From: Dipteris shenzhenensis
Lineage: Eukaryota > Polypodiophyta > Polypodiopsida > Gleicheniales
Strand: one strand, 5' to 3'
Length of the DNA stretch: 64,000 bases
Assembly: GCA_047967505.1 (NCBI GenBank)
Contig: CM106538.1
Positions 1 through 9,063 of the stretch are shown piece by piece. The translations under genes were made by a program, and so were the position numbers. Below the pieces are notes generated by a model. It had not been told where the DNA came from. It searched no databases and was given only the letters and a program-made list of their open reading frames with translations. How positions within the stretch are numbered: position 1 is the first letter of the stretch; each line of letters opens with the position of its first letter.

Positions 1-424
1 TCTCGTTCGTGAGTCGAGTCTCCAGATTTTGAATCCGCGTCTGATTCGTGGTCTCGTATTGATTTTTCAAGACCGTCCATGCCTCCTCCGCTGTGGTGAC
101 ATGTTGAATAAACGCCATGACAAAATCACTTACACTGCAGACAATAGAACACAGCGCATTTGCATTTCTTCTTGTCCACGTGAGAATCTCATCCGCAATT
201 GGTACTATCTGTTGTTCTGCATTGGCTGGATCCGGTCTCGGAACCGGCTTCATGTCCACCCTAGTAGCAGTATCCCAAAGCTCGTATGCGCTTAGGATGG
301 TCTTCATCTTGAACTTCCAGAGTAGATAGTTAGTGCCGTCCAACTTTCCGCTTTCGCCGAACGGTGGGATTCGCAGTCTTGCGGGCTGGGCATCTCTTAC
401 AATCTGCTCGCAAACAGAAACACA
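1..424 (-). pseudogene. Ty1/copia gag fragment (element 1), cut by the window edge
   Basis: Read on the minus strand, this encodes the N-terminal part of a copia Gag polyprotein. The typical opening GKLDGTNYLLWKFKMK lies near 350-300, followed by a continuous gag-type (UBN2-like) reading down to position 1. No ATG is visible between the in-frame stop near 424 and the domain, so the start codon has probably been lost. Gag packages element RNA in a cytoplasmic particle. The primer-binding site and 5' LTR lie directly upstream on the same strand (452-463, 464-722), which fixes the identity and orientation. The rest of the element lies outside the window to the left, so its integrity cannot be judged. 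Confidence 0.85.
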
Positions 425-451
425 CTACCAAATCTTCTTGCTAGAGTCCAA

Positions 452-463
452 GCTCTGATACCA
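452..463 (-). other. Primer-binding site of copia element 1 (tRNA-iMet type)
   Basis: On the minus strand the 12 bases read TGGTATCAGAGC, the usual plant copia site pairing with initiator tRNA-Met. It directly abuts the CA end of the LTR at 464-722. Confidence 0.9.
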
Positions 464-722
464 TGTAAGAAAACAATACAACGTCTGTGCTCAACAGATA
501 ACAGGATCTCGTATGCAAGAGAGAAAAGCAGATAGTATGGAGAATAAAAAATTTGATTACTGTAGAACTGATACAATAAATGGCGCTGCCTCCCAACCGT
601 GCGCTCCTGTGAAAAGAAGCTTCGATGGCGTGCTGGAAATAGTAGAGGACGGAGGATGGATGCTAAGGAATCAGGGTTGTTGTAGCCAGTGATGAAATAG
701 GCTTTATGGGCTTGCTCTTACA
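464..722 (-). repeat. 5' LTR of copia element 1 (259 bp)
   Basis: The LTR is bounded by the short inverted ends TGTAAGA (464) and TCTTACA (ending 722), giving TG...CA on either strand. Its inner end touches the primer-binding site. The outer end meets LINE-derived sequence at 723. The target duplication cannot be checked because the other LTR is outside the window. Confidence 0.8.
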
Positions 723-1640
723 TAGCCACCAGTCGTAGTCGATTAGACCCAATTGGGTGACCGACCCAGTCCGCCCAAAACGGCCGACTGGGGCTCGGTC
801 CTGAAATAGGCCACCGAACACACAATAGAATCGTGGCACAAAATAGAGCAATTGACCTACGGCCATCTGGGATCATCTGGGGCCACCCCACGCTTAGCCA
901 ACACCACATAGGAAGCACGACACCTATCATGACATACACTTTGATCACAGCCTCTCACTGGCCTACTTTGGACGCCTAAACAGACTCCTAACCTACATTG
1001 ATCAAATACCACTCGTGCTGCCGTGATTAGTCGCACACTCCACGAGGCTGCCCTTCAAATCTTTCCCCACACCACACGGTCTACTAGACCACCATCTCTT
1101 GGTGTTGTACCCTGCAACAACTGGTACGATGCGGAGTGCAAGGCTTATCGCCGCTAGCTCTGACTTGAAACCAGATGTCACCTCCCAAATACACTAAACA
1201 CGGTACGCAAGTATCGACGTCTCGTACGTCGGAAGAAGCAGACATTTCTTCGTCGAAATGAGGAGGAGCTACTGAACATCTTGTATAGCAACAACTCTAA
1301 GGATTTTTGGCGGAGATTCCTTGAGCGTAGGTCTCCATCACCCCTCACCGACACGAGAGTTTGGCACACGTATGCACACCATCTTTATGATGTCCCACAC
1401 CAGCCCACTCCAAATCTCATACACACACCTCGCCCCACCACTTGCACGTTGTTCACCAAAGGGCCGAGTCAAGGACGTGACATTGAAAGTGCACAATGGC
1501 CGAGCTAAGGATCGTGAGGGGCTATGCATTGAGTTTATTGCATATGTGATCGACACGTTAGCCCTGATCCTAGCAAAGCTATTCAATGACGCTGTTTGCC
1601 TTGGCTTCCCCCGCACTTCGCCATATGCACCTACATCAGG
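723..1640 (+). pseudogene. LINE ORF2 fragment: endonuclease-RT linker and RT N-terminal region, copy A
   Basis: From about 881 the sequence matches 2041-2230 closely, including a shared block about CCCACGCTTAGCC. It continues through a linker with the reading SNNSKDFWRRFLERRSP (about 1284-1335). It then runs into the early reverse-transcriptase region with NGRAKDREGLCIEFI (about 1495-1540). Frame changes and stops are frequent, so it is not functional. Bases 723-880 have no recognisable coding content. The piece stops at about 1640, where endonuclease sequence starts again, so the normal ORF2 order is broken here. Confidence 0.7.
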
Positions 1641-2233
1641 ATATCCCAGACCTTTCATCCCGCGGGAAAGTTCTCCTTGTTTGAGACTTCAACGCCAGGA
1701 TGAGTACGCGACAGGCACCACTCCTGGACTTCCGAGACGACTCTATGATGCTACCAGACATGGACCTAGATGGAGCAGGTATGACTAGGACCTCATCGGA
1801 CCGACACGGGCCTGTTACACCATATGGACACGCGCTCCTTGATTTGGGTAGGATGCATGATCTCATCATCTACAACGGGCTCGACCTATGGCCCTCCTCA
1901 GGTGGTTTTACTTGCTTCCCACATGGGGGGGGGCACTAGTGTAGTAGATTACATCATGGGATCCCCTACCTTCACTTCATGTATCACCGACTTCACCGTA
2001 GCACCACTCCCTCCAGGAGCTGATTACACATACCTATTCTTCACTATCGCCACCCCACGCTTAGCCACACCACACACACCACATAGGAAGCACGACACCT
2101 ACCACGACATACACTTTAATCACAGTCTCTCACCGGCCTACTCTGGATGCCTAAACAGACTCCTAACCTACATCGATCACATACCACTCATAGAGGACTG
2201 TGCTGCCCTGATTAGCCGCACACTCCACGAACA
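1641..2233 (+). pseudogene. LINE ORF2 fragment: C-terminal endonuclease domain and start of linker, copy B
   Basis: The stretch encodes the second half of an apurinic-type LINE endonuclease. At about 1667-1697 the frame reads GKVLLV, a stop, then DFNAR: the glycine of the catalytic GDFN motif has become TGA. Further on it reads DLIIYNGLDLWPSSGGFTCF and, after a frame change, VVDYIMGSP, the usual end of the domain with its conserved D. The frame change sits in a run of about ten G near 1925-1934. At about 2230 the linker jumps straight into reverse transcriptase, skipping the part that copy A retains. Confidence 0.8.
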
Positions 2234-4015
2234 CGCCTACAGACACTGGGATTTGATCAAGAGATCATCTGGGCAGTCATGGCACTATATGAGAGAGTCT
2301 CAGGCACAGGTTGGACAGATGAGATCCTGAGTACCATAGGGGTCAAACAGGGTTGTCCCTTATCACCGACCCTGTTTGGCCTCTACATCGATGAGCTTGA
2401 GACTTTCATGGGGACGTTCGGAGGGACCGGTTGCTCACTTGCCGGGATCATCATCAGGATTCTTCTTTATGCAGATGATGTGGCACTCTTGTCGTCCACA
2501 CCCGAGGGGCTCCAGCGACACCTGGATGCACTACAGGCTTTTTGTTTATCCCATGATTTGGAGGTCAACCTTGGCAAGACCAAGGTCATGATCTTCAACA
2601 CCTCTGGAGCAAACATGCAACGGAAGCAGTTTACTTTTACTTTGGGTGGGTCACGAGTTGAGATCGTATCCTCATACACTTACTTGGGGGTCATCTTCTC
2701 CGGCCCGATCTTCACGATGAGACCAACGATGCAGGCCAGACTGAGCAGGCGATATGCCTCACTGGCTCGGCTAGAGAGACAATGCTTTCACTCCCACTTC
2801 CAGGACCCTCGGCGGACCAAGGCTCTTCTCTTCGAATCCTTGGTCCGACCAGCGGGTATGTATGGCAGCCTTTGGTGGGGGCCTGACATGTCAGAGATAG
2901 AGTGGACACGGGTGGAGCGCTTGTAGATCCTCATGCTCTCACAAATGATCCGAGGGAAACCGTCTATACCACATCACATCATTCAGGCCGAGTTTGGTGC
3001 TTCTCCACTCCAGCTAGATGCATCCTTTCAGACCATCACATATCTACACCGGGTTAGATCATATGGGGACTGCACATCAGGGAGACAGAGGTTGCCATGG
3101 TTGGCTCTCGATTCCTCCATGAGGTTGGTAGCAGAGGGAGACGAGCGATGCTGGTATGCACGGACTCACAGATGGTTTGTGAGACTAGGGTTTCACATCG
3201 ATAGGATACCTCCTTTTCAGTACAGTTTAGATGCCCCTCTGGTACTCCCACCCACCATCCCAATTGGGCCACATACCAACTTGGTCATGCGAGAGAATCT
3301 CCTGCAGCTACACACCTTTAGGACCTGGTTGGAGCCGAGGAAGCTTCCAGTGAAGTTGAGTTTCTACAGAGATTACTGTCTTTGCATTTCGGAGGAGGGA
3401 TTCATCACACCACCGGGGTGCACTGAGGTTCATATGCCTCACTCACTACGGATCTCCATCGGACAGTTTTGGGTATCATCACACCGCCTCTGCATAGAGA
3501 GCGGCAGAGCAGAGGGGATTCCTAGGAAGCATCGCTTATTCATATTGTGCGACTGTTAGGAGGATGAGTCGGAGGAGCATTTTATTTTCAGATGTCCAGT
3601 GTTCTACGAGATCTAAGGTCGCTACCACTGCCTCTTCAGAGACGGCTCCGGGCTCCTTTCCAGATTCCTCGCCTACCCAGATCAGAGATGCCTCGCGGCC
3701 TTCATTCACGAGGGAGTCCGACATAGAGAGTACTTACTTAGGCGACCGGGCTTGGCCACATCATCAGACACCTCTCAGAGCAGGATCACAGAGTTCTTCG
3801 ACCCGACGATCGCAGCACGACACACGAGACATCGAGGGGACACACAGATCACTCTGGGGGACCTCTCGTCATTGTTTAGACCCGAGATATGTTCCACGGG
3901 GGTAACGGTGGATCTGGTCTTGCATCGAGCCTCGTCTAAGAGACCGAGACGCACGGCAGCCCTTGACGGGCACCAGCATCCCATCACCGGCTATGCACTA
4001 GCCAGGGCGACATGA
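2234..4015 (+). pseudogene. LINE ORF2: reverse transcriptase through C-terminal zinc-finger region
   Basis: This is the best-preserved LINE reverse transcriptase here. One frame stays coding from about 2234 to the terminal TGA at 4013-4015, interrupted only by TAG at 2924-2926, TAG at 3557-3559 and TAA at 3614-3616. Motifs are VKQGCPLSPTLFG (from about 2342), catalytic YADD at 2468-2479, LGKTK (about 2569) and SYTYLGV (about 2674). A C-terminal zf-RVT-like segment follows near 3540-3610. The protein would make cDNA at the nick cut by the endonuclease (target-primed reverse transcription). No frameshift was seen in this part, so decay looks recent compared with copy A. Confidence 0.88.
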
Positions 4016-4440
4016 CATACAGAGGATTTCGCTCAGCTCCAGTCCTTTTCTTTTCATTGTTACATCCAGAGGTATTTGATTATGTATGATCAGACTTAGG
4101 ATTCAGCACGGGTGATGATGCTCGTTTCAGTAGCTCCACCCTTACTGTGATTTGTATCAGGTTTTCTTTCAGTCTCATAGACCCATGGCTGTTTACAGAG
4201 ATGGAAAAGCAATCATCAGAGACTTTAAATCCAAGCCTAAAGACTCTCAGTCTTAAACTGATGTAAGCAGATCTAGCTATACTTTGTAGTTGTGTGTTAA
4301 ACAATCCCGAACTGAGTAGCCATGGGCACTCTCTTTGATGTGTTTGTGTTCCTTTTGGATTTTGTATTTTGTCCCATAGCCATGTGAGGGCTCCTGTTGG
4401 GCGTTAATAATTAATGATGATGATGTTGATGACGATGATG
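4016..4440 (+). repeat. LINE Y 3' UTR ending in a (GAT)n-like tail
   Basis: The non-coding region after the ORF2 stop contains the family's 3' signature: TTTGTCCCATAG near 4368, then GCGTTAATAATTAATGATGATG near 4400-4425, running into degenerate GAT repeats. The same signature ends other LINE copies at 15061-15120, 21210, 22100, 22206 and 36900. I see no gene. Confidence 0.75.
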
Positions 4441-4596
4441 ATGAAGTCAGTACTACTGATGATATGACTATGTACTACTTAGCATTCAGCATGGGTGTTG
4501 ATGCTTGTTTAGTAGCTCCTGCTTGATTTGTATCAGTTTTCTATCAATCTCATAGACCATTGGTCTTCCGAAGATTTTAATAAAATTTTTTTCTTA

Positions 4597-4657
<61 letters not shown>
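4441..4657 (+). repeat. Second LINE 3' end followed by (CT)n and (CA)n microsatellites
   Basis: Bases 4441-4590 resemble 4095-4205 and the complement of 20892-21010 (GCATGGGTGTTGATGC, TAGTAGCTCC, CATAGACC). The small hairpin GTCTTCCGAAGAT is followed by TTTAATAAAA. The end runs into CT repeats (about 4598-4621) and CA repeats (about 4621-4656). It is a 3' UTR only, a strongly 5'-truncated LINE insertion. Confidence 0.7.
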
Positions 4658-5738
4658 TCTGTGTGCATGTGTGTGTGGGGTTTTTTTGCAGGAGCTTGCT
4701 TTGAATGCAAAAAGTTTGGGCACAGGGCTTCACAATGCCCACTAGTCCTGCATAAAATGCTATGCCTCCTGATATGCATCCCAAGGATACTTCTGTCTCT
4801 TCTCAAGCCAAGAATAAGTCCAATAAACCAGCAAATGCAGCTCAGGATGAGGGGAAAGCTCCTGCTGCGTCCAGTGTAACCAAAAAACGCGTTTCGGGCA
4901 GTAGAAACGTGAAGAAACATTTCTGCCTGAAACGTTTCTAAAAAACATGCGAAACGCGGAAGTTTTTTTGAAATTGTTTTTATAAAAAATACACTATTTT
5001 TATTAATTATAAAAAATAATTTATATAAAATACACTAATTTTACACGTTTCTAGAAGAAACACTTGTCAAAATCTCGAAACGTTTCTAGAAATGCGGAAA
5101 CATTTCTAGAAACATTTCTTGTGACACTGGCTGCGTCAAATGCTACTGTTTCTGCATTGATGATTCAACTTCTCAATCTTAAGTAAGGGAAAAACTTTGT
5201 AGGAAGCTTGGCAGAGTCCAAGAAAGATTATGACAGCAAGGAGACCTCTTCCATCACGTACCTGGAATGGTTCGTCATCAAGTGGGAACGCTCCTCAAGA
5301 AAATTCAGGGATTGGAAATACATGGGCTGCAGTAACAGCCAGTCGTACCCTCTTTCCTGAAGAGGAAGTGGCTGCTCTTTTATCTTCTCCACAGATTTAA
5401 GTTTCATCTCAGGGTCGGGGGCCGGATCCTAAGGTTGAAATGCAAACTTGAGCTTTTGGGTTCTCAAATGTAAATACTTTCTAAATGTGATGTCATACAT
5501 AAAGTGTCTTACTCTCAATGTACAGGGTCTCTGTGATCCCAGGAAATGGAAGTTGGTTTGGGGTTATCTGCATCAAATGCAGCCTGACATAGTTGTATTG
5601 CAAGAGCATAATCAGCATATGTATGCTGGTCATTATGGGCATTTTTCTGGTTATGATATCTTCTATGTAGGAGAACATACTTTTGCAGGAGTGGTTTTCC
5701 TAGTGAAACATGAATTACAGCTCGTGGTTGCTCTAACT
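4658..5738 (+). pseudogene. LINE X, upstream part: ORF1 zinc knuckle and N-terminal endonuclease
   Basis: A zinc knuckle CFECKKFGHRASQC (about 4692-4733) marks the end of a plant LINE ORF1. After decayed sequence, an endonuclease N-terminus starts near 5490 with CLTLNVQGLCDPRKW and continues through IVVLQEHN to FAGVVFLVKHELQLVV (about 5735). A MITE interrupts it at 4872-5129. At about 5738 the domain stops and resumes at 15121, so a later LINE with a gypsy inside it split this element. Stops within ORF1 make it non-functional. Confidence 0.75.
4872..5129. mobile_element. Non-autonomous hAT-type MITE (258 bp) with 8-bp target duplication
   Basis: The element starts CAGTGTAACC and ends GTGACACTG, imperfect inverted ends that stay similar for about 24 bases. 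It is flanked by the perfect 8-bp duplication GCTGCGTC (4864-4871 and 5130-5137). An 8-bp duplication with CAG-starting ends is typical of the hAT superfamily. The AT-rich interior has no coding frame but carries several copies of GAAACGTTTC / GAAACATTTCTAGAAAC-type motifs near both ends, plausible transposase-binding subterminal repeats. It sits in LINE X ORF1; removing it and one duplication rejoins the LINE sequence. Confidence 0.88.
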
Positions 5739-6653
5739 TACCCCATTGGAGACTTCCGAGGTTGGCCCTAGAGTCATCCAGACGACTCGCAGAGAGCGGG
5801 GACAGACACATGGTATGCACGCATATCTACATGGCTTGCCAGGCACGGTATCCAGATGGACATGCTTCCCCCCTTTCAGTACAACATGGATGCACCTCCT
5901 GAGTCGATCCCGCGAGATGAGATTAACCATATCATACAGTTAGACCTCGTCCAGCTTCACACATCCCGGACCAGAGGGAGGACCAGGAGCTCCCACCAAG
6001 ACCCAGTTTTATCGCGACCACTTCCTGAGAGTATCAGAGAAGGGATTCATTATCAGACCCCAGTATCTCGAGGATAGAGGAGTCTCCCATGCACTGAGGA
6101 TTGCCATTGGTCAGATGCGGGTTTCGTCCCACCAGCTGAGGATCGAGGCAGGGAGAGTAGCGGGTATACCCAGAGAGCAGCGGGTCTGCACGCTATGTAC
6201 GCTGGGGGCGGTTGAGACAGAGGAGCATTTTCTTTGTGTTTGCCCAGCCTACTACGAGATTCGGAGACGCTACCATTGTCTCTACCTAGAGGGGAGTGGC
6301 TTCGGTCCTTTGTCACGACTGATCCATTTCCATGACCAGGTCTGTATCAGGCTTTATCTGATGGAGATGTGGTGACACATGGAGACGCTTCTACTACAGA
6401 TCAGAGAGCAGCAGGGGATGGTCAGACCACTATAGGACATAGAGGGTAACTGGGCACAGCGACATGTCACAGACTTCTAGACATTTGAGTCAGCCCCCAG
6501 ACACAGTGGTGTGGAGGAGGAGGAGCTAGCCGACATGAGAGCAGTCTGGATGAGCAGCCGGCACAGTACCACCGAGAGAGGGACGCAGAGGCCACATGTG
6601 CGACAAAGAGCCCCTAGGATACACTCTATTGAGGTCTGACCTATCACAGCTTT
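5739..6653 (+). pseudogene. LINE Y copy 2: ORF2 C-terminal region, 5'-truncated
   Basis: The sequence begins abruptly with CCCCATTGGAGAC near 5739, matching the complement of LINE d near 23445-23465. It encodes the ORF2 C-terminus: MDAPPESIPRDEI-like sequence (about 5888-5930), RVSSHQLRIEAGR (about 6118) and a zinc-finger motif C-x2-C...H...C at about 6187-6243. Several frame changes and stops are present. Position 6653 is the insertion point of the gypsy element, and the LINE resumes at 14722. Lack of the RT and upstream parts fits 5' truncation during target-primed reverse transcription. Confidence 0.85.
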
Positions 6654-7650
6654 TGTCACCACAATGTAAATATCCTAAGTCAAAGTACAGTTGACCATTT
6701 ATTTGATCTTAATTAAAGAATGTTATATGTGTTAATTACGGTCAAAGAGTTATTTTAATGGTCAAAGGATTGACTACGGTCAAAGATACTTGACTCCAGT
6801 CAAGTAAACCTGACTACGGTCAGAGAATGTTGACTTTGGTCAACAAGACTTGGCATGCGCCAAGAGGGTTAACCCCGGTTAACCAAGATGTGCCAACTCC
6901 GGTTGGAGAGACTTGGCTATAATTAAAGCGCCTCGACCTTTGGTCGAAGCTCTTTAATTATAATCAAGAGTGTTGACCTCGGTCAACCAGAGAAAATATA
7001 TATATATATTTATTTATATATATATTTGTTTAGATGTGCACATGTGTTCAGTGGGGACGCCCACCGTGACTAGGATTAGTCCACAGTGTGTTATTTGCAT
7101 GCAAAGCGCTAACAATTAATGGGTACCATGGTGGTGCGCTTTAATTAATTGTTGCAGGTACTAGGAAGGATTATTTTCCTAAGCGAGATGGGAGCCTGAC
7201 AAGCACCTAGGAAGCGGTTCGTGTGACCGAGAGCCTGGAAGACTCCAGAATGGCCCTATGTGGCTTGTAATAAGAGTTAGTCTAGATTTTAGACAAGTGG
7301 CATGTTGCCAATTTGAATGGGGCTAGAAGCTCTTGTAAAAAAGAGAGTTCTTTTGACGTTTTATGAGAGAGAGTTACGAGACAGCTTGAAGCTGAACTTT
7401 TGTAACAGTTTTTCAAAAAGTAATAAAGACCTTCGGGGGGGTCCAGCCCGACAGTTTGTCCTGGGCCCTAGTGTATGTCCAGAGAGAGAGAGTGAGGGAG
7501 AGCTTTTGGAGAGTAAATTTCCGTCGTGGAAATAAAGACAAAGCTGTTTCGTCAGTTTGCGTTGTATAAGCCATAGCAGTTTATCTACTCCCGGTGCTGT
7601 ATCGTAAAGAGGGAGAGCTGTGGACAGTTTTTAATTTACTCCAGGTTGTA
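6654..7650 (+). repeat. 5' LTR of the chromovirus (997 bp)
   Basis: The LTR starts TGTCACC and ends GGTTGTA, directly before the primer-binding site. The first third holds an array of small palindromes (6770-6987), then an AT microsatellite. A 72-codon open frame (7317-7535), present in both LTRs, is probably chance. A second TATA-like AT tract precedes GTTTAGATGTGCACATG near 7028. The promoter position was not determined. Confidence 0.93.
6770..6987. repeat. Array of about nine small hairpins, roughly 20-bp spacing
   Basis: Successive inverted repeats share one architecture, a 5-8 bp stem around a short loop, but differ in stem sequence. They are TTGAC-TACG-GTCAA (6770), CTTGAC-TCCA-GTCAAG (6789), CTGAC-TACG-GTCAG (6810), GTTGAC-TTTG-GTCAAC (6829), CTTGGC-ATGC-GCCAAG (6849), GGTTAACC-CC-GGTTAACC (6867) and CCAAC-TCCG-GTTGG (6893). 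A long nested hairpin follows at about 6912-6966, then GTTGAC-CTCG-GTCAAC (6972). The 3' LTR has the same array at 13857-14074. Function unknown. Confidence 0.9.
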
Positions 7651-7651
7651 T

Positions 7652-7663
7652 TGGTATCAGAGC
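7652..7663 (+). other. Primer-binding site of the chromovirus (tRNA-iMet type)
   Basis: TGGTATCAGAGC begins one base after the LTR end and continues TTCGG; it pairs with the 3' end of initiator tRNA-Met and primes minus-strand DNA synthesis. Confidence 0.92.
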
Positions 7664-8228
7664 TTCGGTTCTCTGTATTCCCAGGCAGAGACGATCTAAG
7701 CAAGAGAGATTTTTTTTTTGTAGAAGAGTAACGCATTATATACGATCGTCAATCTCTAGATGGGAAAAAAGATGGACTGCTCATATTGTAGCGTAGCGTG
7801 AGTCTGTCTTTCATTCCAGGACTTGTAAGATTGGTTGGGTATAAGAAGGCTTCCTCGAGCAACGGGCGTGATGACGGAGAGTTGGTGATAGAGAGGATAA
7901 TCCGACTGAATTATGAGTCAGACGGGGGGATTCCCAAGCAGCGTAAGAGCAAACGAGGCACTTTTTTTTTGATTGCGTTGCCAGTCCCGTCATCCATTTG
8001 CGCAACGACAGAAAGCATTTGGCGACACCTTCACGGGGATACATGGCGCAGACCTGTTGTTTGGCGGGGATACCGATGGGTAGACCTGAAAGGCGCCTGA
8101 CAAATGAGTTGAGGCGCCAAACGACGAGAGGTGTCGGGGTAATGAAGCTCTGATTGCGTGAATGCAGACAGGCGCAACGTGCAACACCGTGACAAATTTT
8201 ATCGCCCGTCTTCAGCCCAACTTTAGGC

Positions 8229-8420
8229 TGATGTGGCAGGCCTAACCGACAGGTGACGTGGCAGCCAGGTGGCGTCCGCACGTGCAGGTGCTGACGTGGC
8301 GGATGGAGCGATGGGTTGATGACGTGGCACTGACACGTGGCAGACAGCTCAGCAGCTGACGTGGCAGTACACGTGGTGCAGGACACGTGGCAGAGGTCTT
8401 GCAAGATGCTGACGTGGCAG
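8229..8420 (+). promoter_or_regulatory. Cluster of ACGT-core boxes (TGACGTGGCA / ACACGTGGCA)
   Basis: At least eight ACGTG cores occur in about 170 bp: TGACGTGGCA at 8254, CTGACGTGGC at 8291, then about 8319, 8331, 8356, 8368, 8381 and CTGACGTGGCAG at 8409. A degenerate TGATGTGGCAG lies at 8229. These are the C/G-hybrid and G-box (ABRE-like) sequences bound by plant bZIP factors. Spacing is irregular, 12-37 bp. Location downstream of the LTR within the leader is unusual for a promoter; an internal enhancer is one reading, tandem duplication of a short unit another. Confidence 0.65.
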
Positions 8421-9063
8421 CCAGCCTGGCAGACCAGTGGTTAAGTTAACCCTGGTACAGTTAAACCCTGGTTGGTTGACCTGTGGTTAGTGAAACCCTG
8501 GTTAAGTCAACTGCAGTCAGTTAACTCTGGTTAGTTGAACCAGTGTCCAGTCAGTTCAACTCTGGTCCAGTTAATCTGGCCTAACCAGATCAGTTTGGTT
8601 GGTGTAACCAGAACCAGTTAGTCTGGTTAGACTAACTAGCAGTCACTTCATCTGGTTACTGTTTTCACAAAAAAAAAAAAAAAAAAAAAAGAGACAGTTG
8701 CAGAGACAGTTTTGGCTATCAATTTTCTCCTGCCTGTCAGGTTTTTACTGTCAGAAAAGTAGCAGAAAACCAGAGAAAAGCAGAGAAAACAGAGATTTGC
8801 AGAAAAAGGAGAATGCATGCCTTTGAGCAGTAAAAAGAGGGAAAAACAGATGCCTTTTGAAGCCATCTGCAGCAGCCAGAACAGGGCAACATAGTTGATG
8901 ATGCTTTGGCAACTGTGTGGGTACATGCCTTGAACTGACAGCCAGTACTGGCATAGATTGTGAATGCAAAACACCTCTTGTTGAGGTACCTTTTCTGTTG
9001 GAAAAGCAAAGGTAGTGTGCATCAGTTACCCGCACTGTGTGAGAAATCTGCAGATCTCAGAAT

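Larger units (their letters stand above)
7651..9063 (+). other. 1.4-kb untranslated leader of the chromovirus
   Basis: No conserved coding frame is visible between the primer-binding site and the gag ATG at 9064. The leader holds a cluster of ACGT boxes (8229-8420). It also holds a stretch rich in GGTTAA/TTAACC/CTGGTT inverted motifs (about 8440-8650), an A tract of about 21 bases (8669-8690) and purine-rich sequence after it. The inverted motifs would give a strongly folded RNA, possibly for packaging or translation control; that is inference. Confidence 0.7.

Noticed and set aside
6770-6987. Regularly spaced palindromes resembling a CRISPR array
   Set aside because: The repeats differ in sequence and there are no unique spacers; the setting is a plant LTR, duplicated exactly in the partner LTR.
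7317-7535. Open frame of 72 codons present twice (also 14388-14606)
   Set aside because: It lies in LTR sequence, duplicated only because the LTRs are; no domain or start context.
8648-9035. Minus-strand open frames of 90-124 codons opposite the chromovirus leader
   Set aside because: Overlapping frames start in low-complexity sequence and have no recognisable domain.
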